64,000 bases of DNA from the NCBI RefSeq assembly GCF_020511155.1, contig NZ_CP041216.1, forward strand, positions 682,001 to 746,000, in the 5' to 3' direction. This document shows, one piece after another, positions 8,968 through 16,910 of the stretch. Both the position numbers and the translations under genes were made by a program. The notes beneath the pieces were generated by a model. It was not told where the DNA came from and did no database searches. It saw only the letters and a program-made list of their open reading frames with translations. Each line of letters opens with the position of its first letter. Position 1 is the stretch's first letter. The DNA comes from Shewanella glacialimarina. Its GTDB lineage: Bacteria; Pseudomonadota; Gammaproteobacteria; Enterobacterales; Shewanellaceae.

Positions 8968-9804
8968 ATGGATGTTGTTTGCCCATCATGTCAGTACGTA
9001 CGCAAAGAAAACTCACACCCTGAAACACCTGAATGGCGATGCCCTGCTTGTGAAATTGTTTATGAAAAGTATGAAAAAAACATAAGTAAGATGAATGAAC
9101 TATCTGATGTCATTGCAGAGCGACAAGCAACAGAAGAAGCTGTATCACCAACTGAAAACCACACGACTAAACCTAGTCATGATACTAAGCCAAGTAAGCT
9201 CGCTATTTTAGTCAGTGATTACCTTGGTAAATTCAAGGTTATGTTTAGGGATTTTTTAACCGCAAAAGGTGGGTTGATTATTTTGGTGGTGTTTATTATC
9301 GGTTTTTTTTCAGGCCGAGAATATTTTAGATATGAGGTTAGAGCGGCAATCCAAGATACTTTTCAAAATGTAGGTCAAATCTTAGGTGGAGAGAGTAAAG
9401 GAAAGCCCTTGGCGCATGATCTGGAGCCTAGCAAAAAAAGTAAACTACAAGATAATTTACCTGTTGAAATTACGAATAAAGGATATGAGCTTAATAGTGA
9501 TTCAGATTACGATGATAAAATCACATTTACTCTGTATATAAAAAATCCTTATAAAAAAGACATTCGCGCTTTCAACGGCTTAGTTGTTTTTACTGATATT
9601 CTTGATAACAAAGTTAAAAATTTAAATTTAGCTTTTAAAGATGGGATAATAGCTGGTGATACCATTTCGTGGAATGGTGAAATGGAGTACAACCCTTTTA
9701 TTGATTCAGATAAAAGTTTACATAGAACTTTACTTAAAGATATAAAAGTGAAGATACTCCTTAAGAAGGTAGTATTTACTGATGGAAGTATTGAAGACTT
9801 TTGA
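8968..9804 (+). CDS. Membrane-anchored zinc-ribbon protein in a rex-like position
   Basis: A 278-aa protein. The N-terminus has CPSC...CPAC (a zinc ribbon, residues 5-27); a single membrane helix lies near residues 95-115 (GLIILVVFIIGFFSG); the C-terminal 130 residues look like a beta-sandwich domain. ATG at 8968 has TTGGAG upstream and is preferred to TTG at 8935. It lies between the left operators and the repressor gene, facing the repressor. In lambdoid phages this slot often carries lysogenic-conversion or superinfection-exclusion genes, so such a role is possible. No family recognised. Confidence 0.65.
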   Translation: MDVVCPSCQYVRKENSHPETPEWRCPACEIVYEKYEKNISKMNELSDVIAERQATEEAVSPTENHTTKPSHDTKPSKLAILVSDYLGKFKVMFRDFLTAKGGLIILVVFIIGFFSGREYFRYEVRAAIQDTFQNVGQILGGESKGKPLAHDLEPSKKSKLQDNLPVEITNKGYELNSDSDYDDKITFTLYIKNPYKKDIRAFNGLVVFTDILDNKVKNLNLAFKDGIIAGDTISWNGEMEYNPFIDSDKSLHRTLLKDIKVKILLKKVVFTDGSIEDF

Positions 9805-9883
9805 TTTTTCTAAATTTTTTATATTAAAAACCCAGATGCAAACACTAAAAATCAAATTATATAGATGAGGTTTAATGAAATAC

Positions 9884-10612
9884 TTACAACAAAACTGAAT
9901 ACCAAAACACTTTACCGATGATCTTAATCTGTTTAAGGTCATCGCCTTCGTAGCGTTCGTCTGGCCATTCGTCGGTATTAAAACTGCGCAGACGCAATCC
10001 GCCACCTGGTAATTTGTATAGTGTTTTAATTCGCATCATACCGTCATGATTAATAGCGTACATTTTTCCATCTATTACGTTAGTTTGTGATGTATCTACC
10101 CCAACTGTTGATCCATTGGGTAATACCGGTTCCATACTGTTACCGTTTACTCTAACGCATGCTGCGCGAGTTGATTCAACACTTGATTTCCTAAGTGTTG
10201 ACTTTGCAAAACGTAATTTAGGACCGCGATACTCTCTAACATCAGAAATTCCATGTCCTGCCGCTAATTCTACTTCCATATAAAACGGTATCTCTACTTC
10301 ATCATCACTAAGAGGGGTGTCGCTATCCCAAAATTCAAAACCTGAAATGTTTAAAACTGCTTCATCTTCAGATATATCGCTGCGCTTATTACTTTGAGGG
10401 TAACCAAATATAATTTCAGCCGGATCAACTCCTAAAACTTTAGCTAAAATTTCTGCATCAGATGGACTCACAGTCCTACTTCCCGCTTCGTAATTGCCAA
10501 CTCTTGATTGTGACTTCCAACCACAAAGCTCAGCAAGCATAGCTTGGCTTTTTATTCCAGCCTTCATTCTTAAGTGCTTAATGTGTTGCCCAACACGTTG
10601 GTTAAGACTCAT
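9884..10612 (-). CDS. CI-like repressor, HTH plus S24 peptidase
   Basis: A 242-aa protein. The N-terminal XRE helix-turn-helix covers residues about 8-65; a LexA-type autocleavage domain follows, with cleavage site Ala118-Gly119, catalytic Ser159 (GNSMEP) and Lys196 (MMRIKTL). It should hold the prophage silent and be inactivated by RecA during SOS. It is divergent from the Cro-like gene with three operator sites between them. Confidence 0.92.
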   Translation of the reverse strand: MSLNQRVGQHIKHLRMKAGIKSQAMLAELCGWKSQSRVGNYEAGSRTVSPSDAEILAKVLGVDPAEIIFGYPQSNKRSDISEDEAVLNISGFEFWDSDTPLSDDEVEIPFYMEVELAAGHGISDVREYRGPKLRFAKSTLRKSSVESTRAACVRVNGNSMEPVLPNGSTVGVDTSQTNVIDGKMYAINHDGMMRIKTLYKLPGGGLRLRSFNTDEWPDERYEGDDLKQIKIIGKVFWYSVLL

Positions 10613-10655
10613 TTTTTCAACCTATTACAATAAAGCCATAACTGATAATCAATTT

Positions 10656-10717
10656 TACCACAAATTGTGATTATTAATTTTTCAATTTGTGTTTACAATT
10701 AAACACGATTCGTGTTT
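10656..10717. promoter_or_regulatory. Right operator region, three sites
   Basis: Between the repressor and cro-like genes: 10656-10672 (CACAAATTGTG core), 10678-10694 (one good half-site TGTGTTT) and 10701-10717, a perfect palindrome AAACACG-ATT-CGTGTTT. The spacing of about 22 bp places the sites on one face of the DNA, as in lambdoid switches. The same motif occurs at the left operators. Confidence 0.75.
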
Positions 10718-10748
10718 AATTGGGTGGTTGTTTTTTCCGAGGAATATC

Positions 10749-10955
10749 ATGAATCAAATAGCTAGATATAGAAAAGCGGCAAAGCTGACACAAAAAGCCC
10801 TTGGGGAATGCATTGGTGTATCGCAAGGCGCAGTTGGTAATTATGAGTTAGGGCAAAGAAACGTTGATTTAGAAACAGGTTGGAAAATAGTTAATGTTTT
10901 AAATTTTCACAAAGTTAAATGCAAATTTTGTGATGTTTTCCCTAACCCACAGTAG
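10749..10955 (+). CDS. Cro-like XRE regulator
   Basis: A 68-aa protein with a compact helix-turn-helix (LTQKALGECIGVSQGAVGNY). ATG at 10749 fits the family; a longer frame from 10689 would run through the operators. Divergent from the S24 repressor, so it is the expected early antagonist of it. An unusual C-terminal pair of Cys (KCKFCD) is present. Confidence 0.8.
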   Translation: MNQIARYRKAAKLTQKALGECIGVSQGAVGNYELGQRNVDLETGWKIVNVLNFHKVKCKFCDVFPNPQ

Positions 10956-10992
10956 CCATTAATCAACAATATAAAATTTTTGGGAGAAAAGC

Positions 10993-11586
10993 ATGAAACA
11001 GAAATCACGTTTAGAGTTGTTGATGAAAGCCATTAATACTTGGCTTGAGTTACCAAAAGTGAGCCGTTCGGTAATGGCTGCTGCTGTTGCACAGGCGGTT
11101 GATGATTTAAAGCTGGTAACGGTATTGGCTAAAGAGGGGATTACGTTTACCCACTCGGATGATATTTACAACGATGCCCGGGTGAATGCGCAAAAGATTT
11201 TCCGCTGGCTTGGGCAATACGCTGACCAAAACGCGGTACCTGAGCGGTTATTTTTTGTTGAACAGGCGTTATTGGCGGCTATGCCGGTTGATTTACGCAT
11301 TAGTTATTTAAACGATGTTTATAACATGGTGGGTGTGACGGTAGTGGTTGATCACGTGAGTGATGGATTGTCGTTAAGCACTAATGATTTGGCTGCTACG
11401 TTAACAAAGGAAAATTGTGAGGCACAAATAGCGGTAATTCGTTTGGGTGTGGAGCCTACACGCTATGAGGTTGAGCAAGCTTACCGTGAATTACGTGAGT
11501 CGCGTGGTACTACGCAGGCGGCTATGGATGTTTTTGAGCGTAGTTACCCTTATTTGTCGAACAAATCACTTAAGTCGGTTGGTTAG
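10993..11586 (+). CDS. Early phage protein, possibly YdaT-like
   Basis: A 197-aa, mostly helical protein placed right after the cro-like gene, where many prophages carry YdaT-type or CII-type regulators. Residues about 55-75 (HSDDIYNDARVNAQKIFRWL) and the general layout recall YdaT-like proteins, but the match is from memory and weak. ATG follows a good ribosome site (GGGAGAAA). Confidence 0.55.
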   Translation: MKQKSRLELLMKAINTWLELPKVSRSVMAAAVAQAVDDLKLVTVLAKEGITFTHSDDIYNDARVNAQKIFRWLGQYADQNAVPERLFFVEQALLAAMPVDLRISYLNDVYNMVGVTVVVDHVSDGLSLSTNDLAATLTKENCEAQIAVIRLGVEPTRYEVEQAYRELRESRGTTQAAMDVFERSYPYLSNKSLKSVG

Positions 11587-11588
11587 TT

Positions 11589-11789
11589 ATGGATAACGTT
11601 GATGATGCTAATGATATGGCTGCACTGCATTTAGCCGCTGAATTGGCTAAGCCTAAAGTAAGTTTGCCACCTTTAACGGGCAGTTGCTTTTATTGCCATG
11701 AGCCATCACCAGAGCGTTTTTGTGATGCTGATTGCCGTGATGATTATGAACGCGAACAACGCAAAATATTAATGCGTAAGCGGGGATGA
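11589..11789 (+). CDS. Small zinc-binding phage protein
   Basis: A 66-aa protein with a Cys cluster (CFYCHEPSPERFCDADC) near residues 33-49, likely binding one zinc, and a basic C-terminal tail. Such small zinc proteins are common in phage early operons. Two bases from the gene before it and one from the gene after it. Confidence 0.65.
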   Translation: MDNVDDANDMAALHLAAELAKPKVSLPPLTGSCFYCHEPSPERFCDADCRDDYEREQRKILMRKRG

Positions 11790-11790
11790 T

Positions 11791-12207
11791 ATGACTCAGT
11801 TAAGTGATAACAGCATTGCATTACTTGGAAGGAATTTGAGTGATTTAAACTCGACTGTTCAAAGTGATATTCGGATAAAAATGTATAAAGCGGCCTGTTT
11901 AAAGTCACAGGCCGAGGCTACGGATTGTGAGTCTACGCGCGTGCTTCTTTTGGCAAAGTCCAACCTTGCATTTCTTGCGTCAGTAAGAATCGAAGATCTT
12001 GCTCGGCCATCGCTCGAACATCGCTTGGCTGCCAACAAAATTTTAAGCAGATATAAAGGTGTACGGCTTCTATGCCTTGAACTCCTTTATATTTTTCGCG
12101 TTCGGCCAGCTCGTCACCAAATACGTCTAGTGAATAGGCTTGTGCGCCAAGCTCTGTATAAAACCTTTTGGTTTGTTCGTAGTTTTCTTTGGGTCGGTGG
12201 GCGTTAG
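11791..12207 (+). CDS. Early phage protein with 3' part antisense to another gene (doubtful end)
   Basis: A 138-aa frame with a fair ribosome site (GGGGATGAT before the ATG). The first 47 residues look like a normal phage early protein (MTQLSDNSIALLGRNL). From 11933 on it runs exactly antisense to the gene at 11933-12211, whose protein looks better conserved, and the composition becomes Arg/Leu-rich, as expected for an antisense reading. Probably the original 3' end was replaced when the minus-strand gene entered. Confidence 0.4.
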   Translation: MTQLSDNSIALLGRNLSDLNSTVQSDIRIKMYKAACLKSQAEATDCESTRVLLLAKSNLAFLASVRIEDLARPSLEHRLAANKILSRYKGVRLLCLELLYIFRVRPARHQIRLVNRLVRQALYKTFWFVRSFLWVGGR

Positions 12208-12211
12208 TCAT
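11933..12211 (-). CDS. Conserved small phage protein, 92 aa
   Basis: The start at 12211 has AAAGGAG upstream and begins MTNAHRPKENYEQTKRFY. The part with DELAEREKYK and HLYICLKFCWQPSDVRAM resembles small conserved proteins of Shewanella/Vibrio phages of unknown role. It is the only minus-strand gene in the rightward early region, and is probably expressed on its own, as morons are. A hairpin at 12252-12284 lies just upstream. Confidence 0.6.
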   Translation of the reverse strand: MTNAHRPKENYEQTKRFYTELGAQAYSLDVFGDELAEREKYKGVQGIEAVHLYICLKFCWQPSDVRAMAEQDLRFLLTQEMQGWTLPKEARA

Positions 12212-12376
12212 GGCAACTCCTTTGCTATGTGTTTTTTGGAAATAAGAAACCCCGCTTAAGTTTGGCGACCTGAGCACGGGGTTAATACCTACGAAGAGAG
12301 GCAATTACATGTTACGCAAGCATTTGTGTTACGTCAATTTAGCAATAGCTGAGTTGGTTTTATGGGGATTGCGCCC

Positions 12377-13114
12377 ATGAGTATGGAATTAATGGTTAAG
12401 GCCATGAAGGCGAAGGTGGGTAATCCGCTGCGCAAGTTGGTGTTATTGAAATTAGCTGATAATGCTAATGACCAAGGCGAGTGTTGGCCTAGTTATCAAT
12501 ACATTGCTGACCAGTGTGAGATTGGTCATAGCACTGTGAGAAAGCATATTGGCGAGCTCGTAAAAGCGGGTTTTGTTTCAGTTCAACATCGAAAAGGCCC
12601 TAAAGGTAGTTCAACGAATGTTTACACAATTTCGATATGCCACGATATAGCACCCTCAACGCTACCAGATAGCACCCATAAAATGCTACCAGATAGCAGA
12701 GGGGTGCCACCAGATAGCAGGCCCCCTATGTCACCAGATAGCACCGGAATCAGTCACTCTTTAGAACCAGTCAATGAATCTTTAAAAGATTTAGTCACCA
12801 CATCAAAAAAATTAGCTTTGGATTTTTCAAAATGGCCAGCTTTGCCAAGTGATCAAGTTTTTAAAGACTGGTTAGCCGTTCGTCGGCAGAAAAAAGCCAA
12901 ATTGACCCAAACTACGGTTAATCGCCTGGCACGGCATTTGGTGAAAGCGGTTGATGCGGGTTGTTCGGTTGATGCGGTTTTTGAGTTGTGTGTGTCACGT
13001 TGCTGGATTGGTTTTGAATTTGATTGGTTGGTTAACGCTGGCTTGGTTGCTAGGCAAGCGGTTAAGGCTGATTGGTCACACGCTGTTTTTAACCCTGAGG
13101 ATCCTTTGATATGA
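12377..13114 (+). CDS. Phage replication protein O-like (origin binding)
   Basis: A 245-aa protein. The N-terminal winged helix (residues about 1-85, with CWPSYQYIADQCEIGHSTVR) is of the type found in replication initiators; the C-terminal part is helical and basic. ATG at 12377 (MSMELM) is preferred to 12362 because relatives start this way and GGGG lies 9 bases before it. The middle of the gene encodes four PDS-type repeats that are the DNA iterons at 12661-12743. Followed with a 4-base overlap by the P-like gene. Confidence 0.8.
   Translation: MSMELMVKAMKAKVGNPLRKLVLLKLADNANDQGECWPSYQYIADQCEIGHSTVRKHIGELVKAGFVSVQHRKGPKGSSTNVYTISICHDIAPSTLPDSTHKMLPDSRGVPPDSRPPMSPDSTGISHSLEPVNESLKDLVTTSKKLALDFSKWPALPSDQVFKDWLAVRRQKKAKLTQTTVNRLARHLVKAVDAGCSVDAVFELCVSRCWIGFEFDWLVNAGLVARQAVKADWSHAVFNPEDPLI
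12639..12830. other. Phage replication origin: iterons inside the O-like gene
   Basis: Four copies of G(C/T)(T/C)ACCAGATAGCA start at 12661, 12685, 12706 and 12730, i.e. 21-24 bp apart, with a degenerate copy near 12639. An AT-rich stretch follows (about 12745-12830). Lambda's origin has the same design: four iterons and an AT-rich block within gene O. Confidence 0.75.
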
Positions 13115-13773
13115 AGTCTATTCAGTCAGTGATTAATTCAGTGCAAGTTGGTTTACCTGGCAATGGTCGTGTAAGTAATCAACCGTCGGCTATGGATATG
13201 GCGATTGTTGACAGTGTGTTTAATAAGCTTCGGGTGTTGTTTCCTGTTGGTGCGCCTAAGGTTGAGGATGAATCTGTGCATAAGGCCGAGTGGTTAAAAA
13301 CGTTGGCTTTGCAGGGTGTTAGAAGCAAAGAACAAGTGCAAATGGGTTTGAATCGCGCACGTCGTGAGCAGGGTGATAGGCAGTTTTGGCCGACTCCGCG
13401 CCAGTTTGCGTTGTGGTGTATGCCTACGGCTTGTGATTTTGGTTTGCCTGATTTGGATTCGGCGTTTCGTGAGGCTAAAAAACATTATCACAGCCCGATG
13501 AAGCACAAGTGGAGCCACGATGTTGTTAGGTTGGCGGTGCGTGAATGTGGCTCTTGGTTGTTTGCGACGGGCATTGAGAAAGATGTGCTAACCATGTTCA
13601 CACGCCAGTATGAAATTTTGTGTCGTAAGTTTGCCAAAGGTGAATTGGTTGATGTTGAGTTACCTAAGGCTTTACCGACTCGTGCTACCCGCCGCATTGA
13701 ACCTGCTGAAGGTAAGGCTTTTGTTGCAACGTTTAGACGTCAACTTGGTTTAAGGAGTGCTAACGATGAATAA
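13111..13773 (+). CDS. Phage replication protein P-like (helicase loader)
   Basis: A 220-aa protein with the P-family signature FWPTPRQFALWC (about residues 91-102) and an N-terminal FNKLRVLFP segment. It should bring the host DnaB helicase to the origin bound by the O-like protein, with which it overlaps by 4 bases. Confidence 0.8.
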   Translation: MKSIQSVINSVQVGLPGNGRVSNQPSAMDMAIVDSVFNKLRVLFPVGAPKVEDESVHKAEWLKTLALQGVRSKEQVQMGLNRARREQGDRQFWPTPRQFALWCMPTACDFGLPDLDSAFREAKKHYHSPMKHKWSHDVVRLAVRECGSWLFATGIEKDVLTMFTRQYEILCRKFAKGELVDVELPKALPTRATRRIEPAEGKAFVATFRRQLGLRSANDE

Positions 13774-13996
13774 CCCAGTTAAGAAACCATTTACCCAAAA
13801 AGAGCGTTTGTGTCGTGTGTTGAGTGCAGGGCGTTTTTTAACGCTGTATGAGATTCAGCAACAATGTTTTGACCAGTTTGGTGTGCATGATAGCGAGACT
13901 GCATTGAGTGCAAGATGGCGTGAGTTACCTGGTGCGGTTAAGCAAAAGCGCCGTCGTGATAAGTGTGCAGCTTGGGAATACAGGATGGTTGCCTAG
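13766..13996 (+). CDS. Small winged-helix-like phage protein
   Basis: A 76-aa protein, start chosen at 13766 behind AAGGAG. The segment LTLYEIQQQCFDQFGVHDSE looks like a helix-turn-helix and the C-terminus is basic. Similar small proteins sit after replication genes in several phages; role unknown. Confidence 0.6.
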   Translation: MNNPVKKPFTQKERLCRVLSAGRFLTLYEIQQQCFDQFGVHDSETALSARWRELPGAVKQKRRRDKCAAWEYRMVA

Positions 13997-13998
13997 AT

Positions 13999-15255
13999 AT
14001 GGTGAAGGCTGCGAAAGGTGTTGAGGTGGGTAAGTTAAACGATGCGGCGTTAAAACGTTGGTTACGTGATGGTGTGAGTCGTGATTTTCGTGATCCTCAG
14101 TTTCCGGCTATTCGTTTACGTGCTACAGGCCGAACGCGGGCGAGTGTTCATTTGGTGTTGAATGAAAATGGTAGGACGGTTTGGCAGAAGTTGGGCAATT
14201 GGCCAAGTATGTGTATTAAGACCTTGTGTGCTGATTTACCTGTGATGTTGGCTAAGCGAAATATTGGCGGCATGGTAACTGGCCAGTTTGATTCTATTGG
14301 GTGTTTGCTTGAGTGGTACCAGGAGCATATTGCTAATAACACGACTTTTAGCAAAAGTTGGCGCAGTAATGTTAAGTCGATGATCAAGTGTCAGTTGTTA
14401 CCGAGGTTGGCTGATGTTCGGTTGGTTGAGGTGAGTTTTATTGCGGTTGATGGTTTTTTGGTTAAGCCGATGTTGGTTGAGGGGTTTTCGCCTAAGTATA
14501 TTCGCGAGGCGGTGAATAAGCTTAAGTCGGTGTTTGCTGCGGCGTCAAAGCTGCGTTTGATTAACGTTAATCCGTTAGCCGGTTATCGAGTGACATATTC
14601 AATTAAGGTGGGTGATGTGGTTGATACTCGGTTGTTTGAGTCTGATTTAGCTAAGTTGTTTACTCGCTTAAGTGAGGTGGTTATGCCGGTGCAGATGTTG
14701 TTTGTGTTGATGATGATGTTTGGTACTCGCATTAACGAGACTCGATTAGCGCGATGGGAACATTTTGCGGGTGATTATTGGGTGATACCTGCGAGTAATG
14801 CCAAGAATAATCAGGAGCATCGTGTGCCTATGACTGAGTCGGCTAAGGCGTTAATTCAGCACTATCGCAAGTGGCAGTTGAAGCATGTTGGCAAAAGGGC
14901 GTATTTGTTCCCTGGCAGTGTTGGCGCTATTTCTATTCGTTCTGCTCATGATTGGCATACTCAGATTAGGTTTAAGCATTTCACTAGTCATGATTTACGC
15001 CGTTTGTTTAGGACCATTGTTGCTGACTTAGGTGTCGATACGATGATTGGTGAGCGTTTACTGAATCATACTTTGCCTGTGTTGTTGCGTAAGTACGTTA
15101 AGTCAACGCTGGATAAGGGCATGAGCCAAGCGTTAGACCAATATCATCAATATTTAATTTATCGTGGATTTTTTTCTGTTGCGCCCGAGATATTGCCTAG
15201 ATCGTCTGTGGAAGTTGGGAGTGGTCAAACCCTGACTGCCAGTGGGTGGCTGTGA
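13999..15255 (+). CDS. Second tyrosine recombinase, in the early region
   Basis: A 418-aa phage-integrase-type protein. Catalytic residues are visible in order: Arg in GTRINETRLARW, Lys in the beta-hairpin KNNQEHRVPM, HDLRR (His-x-x-Arg), a His replaced position LLNHT, and Tyr in LLRKYV. It looks complete. It is far from the dusA end and lies between replication and regulatory genes, so it is not the integrase in use at this site. It could be a leftover of another element, or serve dimer resolution or DNA rearrangement. It starts 2 bases after the previous stop. Confidence 0.8.
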   Translation: MVKAAKGVEVGKLNDAALKRWLRDGVSRDFRDPQFPAIRLRATGRTRASVHLVLNENGRTVWQKLGNWPSMCIKTLCADLPVMLAKRNIGGMVTGQFDSIGCLLEWYQEHIANNTTFSKSWRSNVKSMIKCQLLPRLADVRLVEVSFIAVDGFLVKPMLVEGFSPKYIREAVNKLKSVFAAASKLRLINVNPLAGYRVTYSIKVGDVVDTRLFESDLAKLFTRLSEVVMPVQMLFVLMMMFGTRINETRLARWEHFAGDYWVIPASNAKNNQEHRVPMTESAKALIQHYRKWQLKHVGKRAYLFPGSVGAISIRSAHDWHTQIRFKHFTSHDLRRLFRTIVADLGVDTMIGERLLNHTLPVLLRKYVKSTLDKGMSQALDQYHQYLIYRGFFSVAPEILPRSSVEVGSGQTLTASGWL

Positions 15256-15309
15256 TGATCACTGCATCATTGTTAGTAGAATATGCAGTTAAGGTATTTT
15301 GGGGGCGAA

Positions 15310-15528
15310 ATGGCATTACGCGGGTTTGATTTTTTACGGACAGGCAGAGAATTACGCGGCCTAACCCAGACCGAGGTTGCTGAGATTTACGGGGTAAGTG
15401 AACGGACTTATCGACGTTGGGAACTGGGTGATGTGAGAGTGCCGTTTGATGATGTTTCGGCTATTTGCGACCAGGTGTTTCGACTAGGGATTGATGAGAT
15501 TAGGGCGACGATTGAAGGTGAACAGTAA
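15310..15528 (+). CDS. Small XRE-type regulator
   Basis: A 72-aa protein with a helix-turn-helix (LTQTEVAEIYGVSERTYRRW). ATG at 15310 has GGGGGCG before it; preferred over an upstream start at 15283. It overlaps the following gene by one base and probably works in the control of late genes with it. Confidence 0.7.
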   Translation: MALRGFDFLRTGRELRGLTQTEVAEIYGVSERTYRRWELGDVRVPFDDVSAICDQVFRLGIDEIRATIEGEQ

Positions 15529-15896
15529 TGGTGAAGGTTAATGTGCAGCAGCTGGAGCATCAACAAGTGACGTTAAACATGAAGGCATTACGTCATGGTT
15601 TGAAGCGTTGGGGTAATTATTGGGCCCATCAAGAACGTGGTAAGGGCTTTGCCAATCGTAGCCAGTGCGACAAGTTAGGTGAGGTGATTGTTTACGGTAG
15701 TACAGGTGTTGGTGAGGTTACGCCCCCGCGTGAGGTTAGGCAGTTTGACCAGATGATTGAGCGGTTAACACCGCAATGTATACGGGCCATTAGAGCGCAC
15801 TACATCTGCAAAGGTCGGTGGGCATTGATGGGGTTTGATAGTCAGAAGTCTTATGTGTATTGGTTAAGACGCGCAGAAATTGAAATAGTGGAGTGA
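15528..15896 (+). CDS. Possible Q-like antiterminator
   Basis: A 122-aa basic protein whose layout (ALRHGLKRWGNYWAHQERG early, then QCIRAIRAHY and SYVYWLRRAEI) recalls small phage antitermination Q proteins. Its place, last of the regulatory genes and before the lysis and packaging genes, also fits. No decisive motif is visible. The gene's last 18 bases form part of a 27-bp direct repeat. Confidence 0.5.
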   Translation: MVKVNVQQLEHQQVTLNMKALRHGLKRWGNYWAHQERGKGFANRSQCDKLGEVIVYGSTGVGEVTPPREVRQFDQMIERLTPQCIRAIRAHYICKGRWALMGFDSQKSYVYWLRRAEIEIVE

Positions 15897-15905
15897 GATA
15901 TGAGT
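15879..15905 (+). repeat. 27-bp direct repeat, copy 1
   Basis: Identical over 27 bases to 16161-16187. Each copy spans the last codons of one gene (ending IEIVE), its stop, and the start of the next (ATGAGT). Together they bracket the Lar-like gene. Confidence 0.9.
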
Positions 15906-16178
15906 GACGTATTAAAAACTGGCGTAAATATAGGCTCTATAGGTCACGTAGATAATGGCAAAACAACGATTTCAAAGGCAGTAGCCGAAGAGCTGACTAA
16001 ACGGTCTCAAGCAAAAGATATGAGTGAATTAAAACCTTGTCCGTTTTGCGAAAGTACCGACATTGAGATTGTAACTGAATGCGGTGTTTTAAAGTGTCGT
16101 AGCTGCAATGCAAGTGCTCAGTCTTCTTTTTGGAACGCCTGCGCTAAAGAGCTAGTTAGTATTGAAATAGTGGAGTGA
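15900..16178 (+). CDS. EF-Tu-like P-loop peptide fused to a Lar-like zinc ribbon
   Basis: A 92-aa protein. Residues about 8-27 (GVNIGSIGHVDNGKTTISKA) closely match the G1 region of elongation factor Tu, including a P-loop. Then, from an internal Met at residue 41, comes MSELKPCPFCES...CRSC, the zinc ribbon of Lar-family restriction-alleviation proteins. No other GTPase motif is present, so it cannot be a working EF-Tu domain. It could bind nucleotide, or mimic EF-Tu. The Lar part may be made alone from ATG 16020, but no ribosome site is evident there. Confidence 0.7.
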   Translation: MSDVLKTGVNIGSIGHVDNGKTTISKAVAEELTKRSQAKDMSELKPCPFCESTDIEIVTECGVLKCRSCNASAQSSFWNACAKELVSIEIVE

Positions 16179-16187
16179 GATATGAGT
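16161..16187 (+). repeat. 27-bp direct repeat, copy 2
   Basis: Exact copy of 15879-15905. A shorter related stretch (GGTGAGATATGAGT) lies at the start of the gene at 16954. Marks the right edge of a probable gene cassette. Confidence 0.9.
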
Positions 16188-16892
16188 AATACGTATTGGT
16201 TTGATAAACCGCAATTAGCTAAGCTTGAAGGCGTAATGCTAACTGGCGTTCGTGTTATTAGGAAGTCAGAGGCCGTTGATATTATGAATAAACAGCAAGA
16301 ACAGATAAATCGATTTGCGGATAAAGTCATTAGTCAGCAAGAGAATATTGATGCATTAACTCAAGATAAACACACAATCATTACTAATCACCTTAATGTT
16401 CTTGCTGAGTGCATCATGGCGGTACCAGTACCTGAGTATGGTCGTGAGCATAATATTAAGATGCGTGATTCAATACTGAACGTCATGGCAAGTAGTGTAG
16501 CTGCTTACCAAGTTGATCTAACTCACTTTGATAGAATGCGTATCGAGTCTAAAGAGCTAGATAAAAAGGTTGAATCCCTTGATAAGTTCATCAAAGACAA
16601 CCCTATATTTGGCACATTAGAATGGGCTGAGCAATCAAATATGAAGCGACAACTAGTCTCAATGATTAGTTATGCATCAATACTAAAAGACCGAATTAAT
16701 CTTGTAGCAGCTAATCGCGAAGTTGAGCCAAGTGAATCAAAGAATATAGCTGTTGAATCATTACGACAGTCAATTCAAGACTGTGAAGAGTTTGGTCGAG
16801 TGTATGTTGAGTTGAATGGTCAGTGGGCTAAAGGGCATCAACAGGTTACTGGTGTAGTAGTTGATGACGTTGGCGATATTGTCATTTGTTAA
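16182..16892 (+). CDS. Phage protein with an Ea22/crAss001_48-like part
   Basis: A 236-aa protein. The N-terminus (QINRFADKVISQQENIDALTQ region) is coiled coil. The segment FIKDNPIFGTLEWAEQSN to LKDRI resembles the small crAss001_48-related domain seen in many accessory phage proteins. The C-terminus ends VVDDVGDIVIC. Such mosaic proteins of the accessory early region have no known function. A terminator follows. Confidence 0.55.
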   Translation: MSNTYWFDKPQLAKLEGVMLTGVRVIRKSEAVDIMNKQQEQINRFADKVISQQENIDALTQDKHTIITNHLNVLAECIMAVPVPEYGREHNIKMRDSILNVMASSVAAYQVDLTHFDRMRIESKELDKKVESLDKFIKDNPIFGTLEWAEQSNMKRQLVSMISYASILKDRINLVAANREVEPSESKNIAVESLRQSIQDCEEFGRVYVELNGQWAKGHQQVTGVVVDDVGDIVIC

Positions 16893-16910
16893 CGTTCGTA
16901 TCTAAAACAT

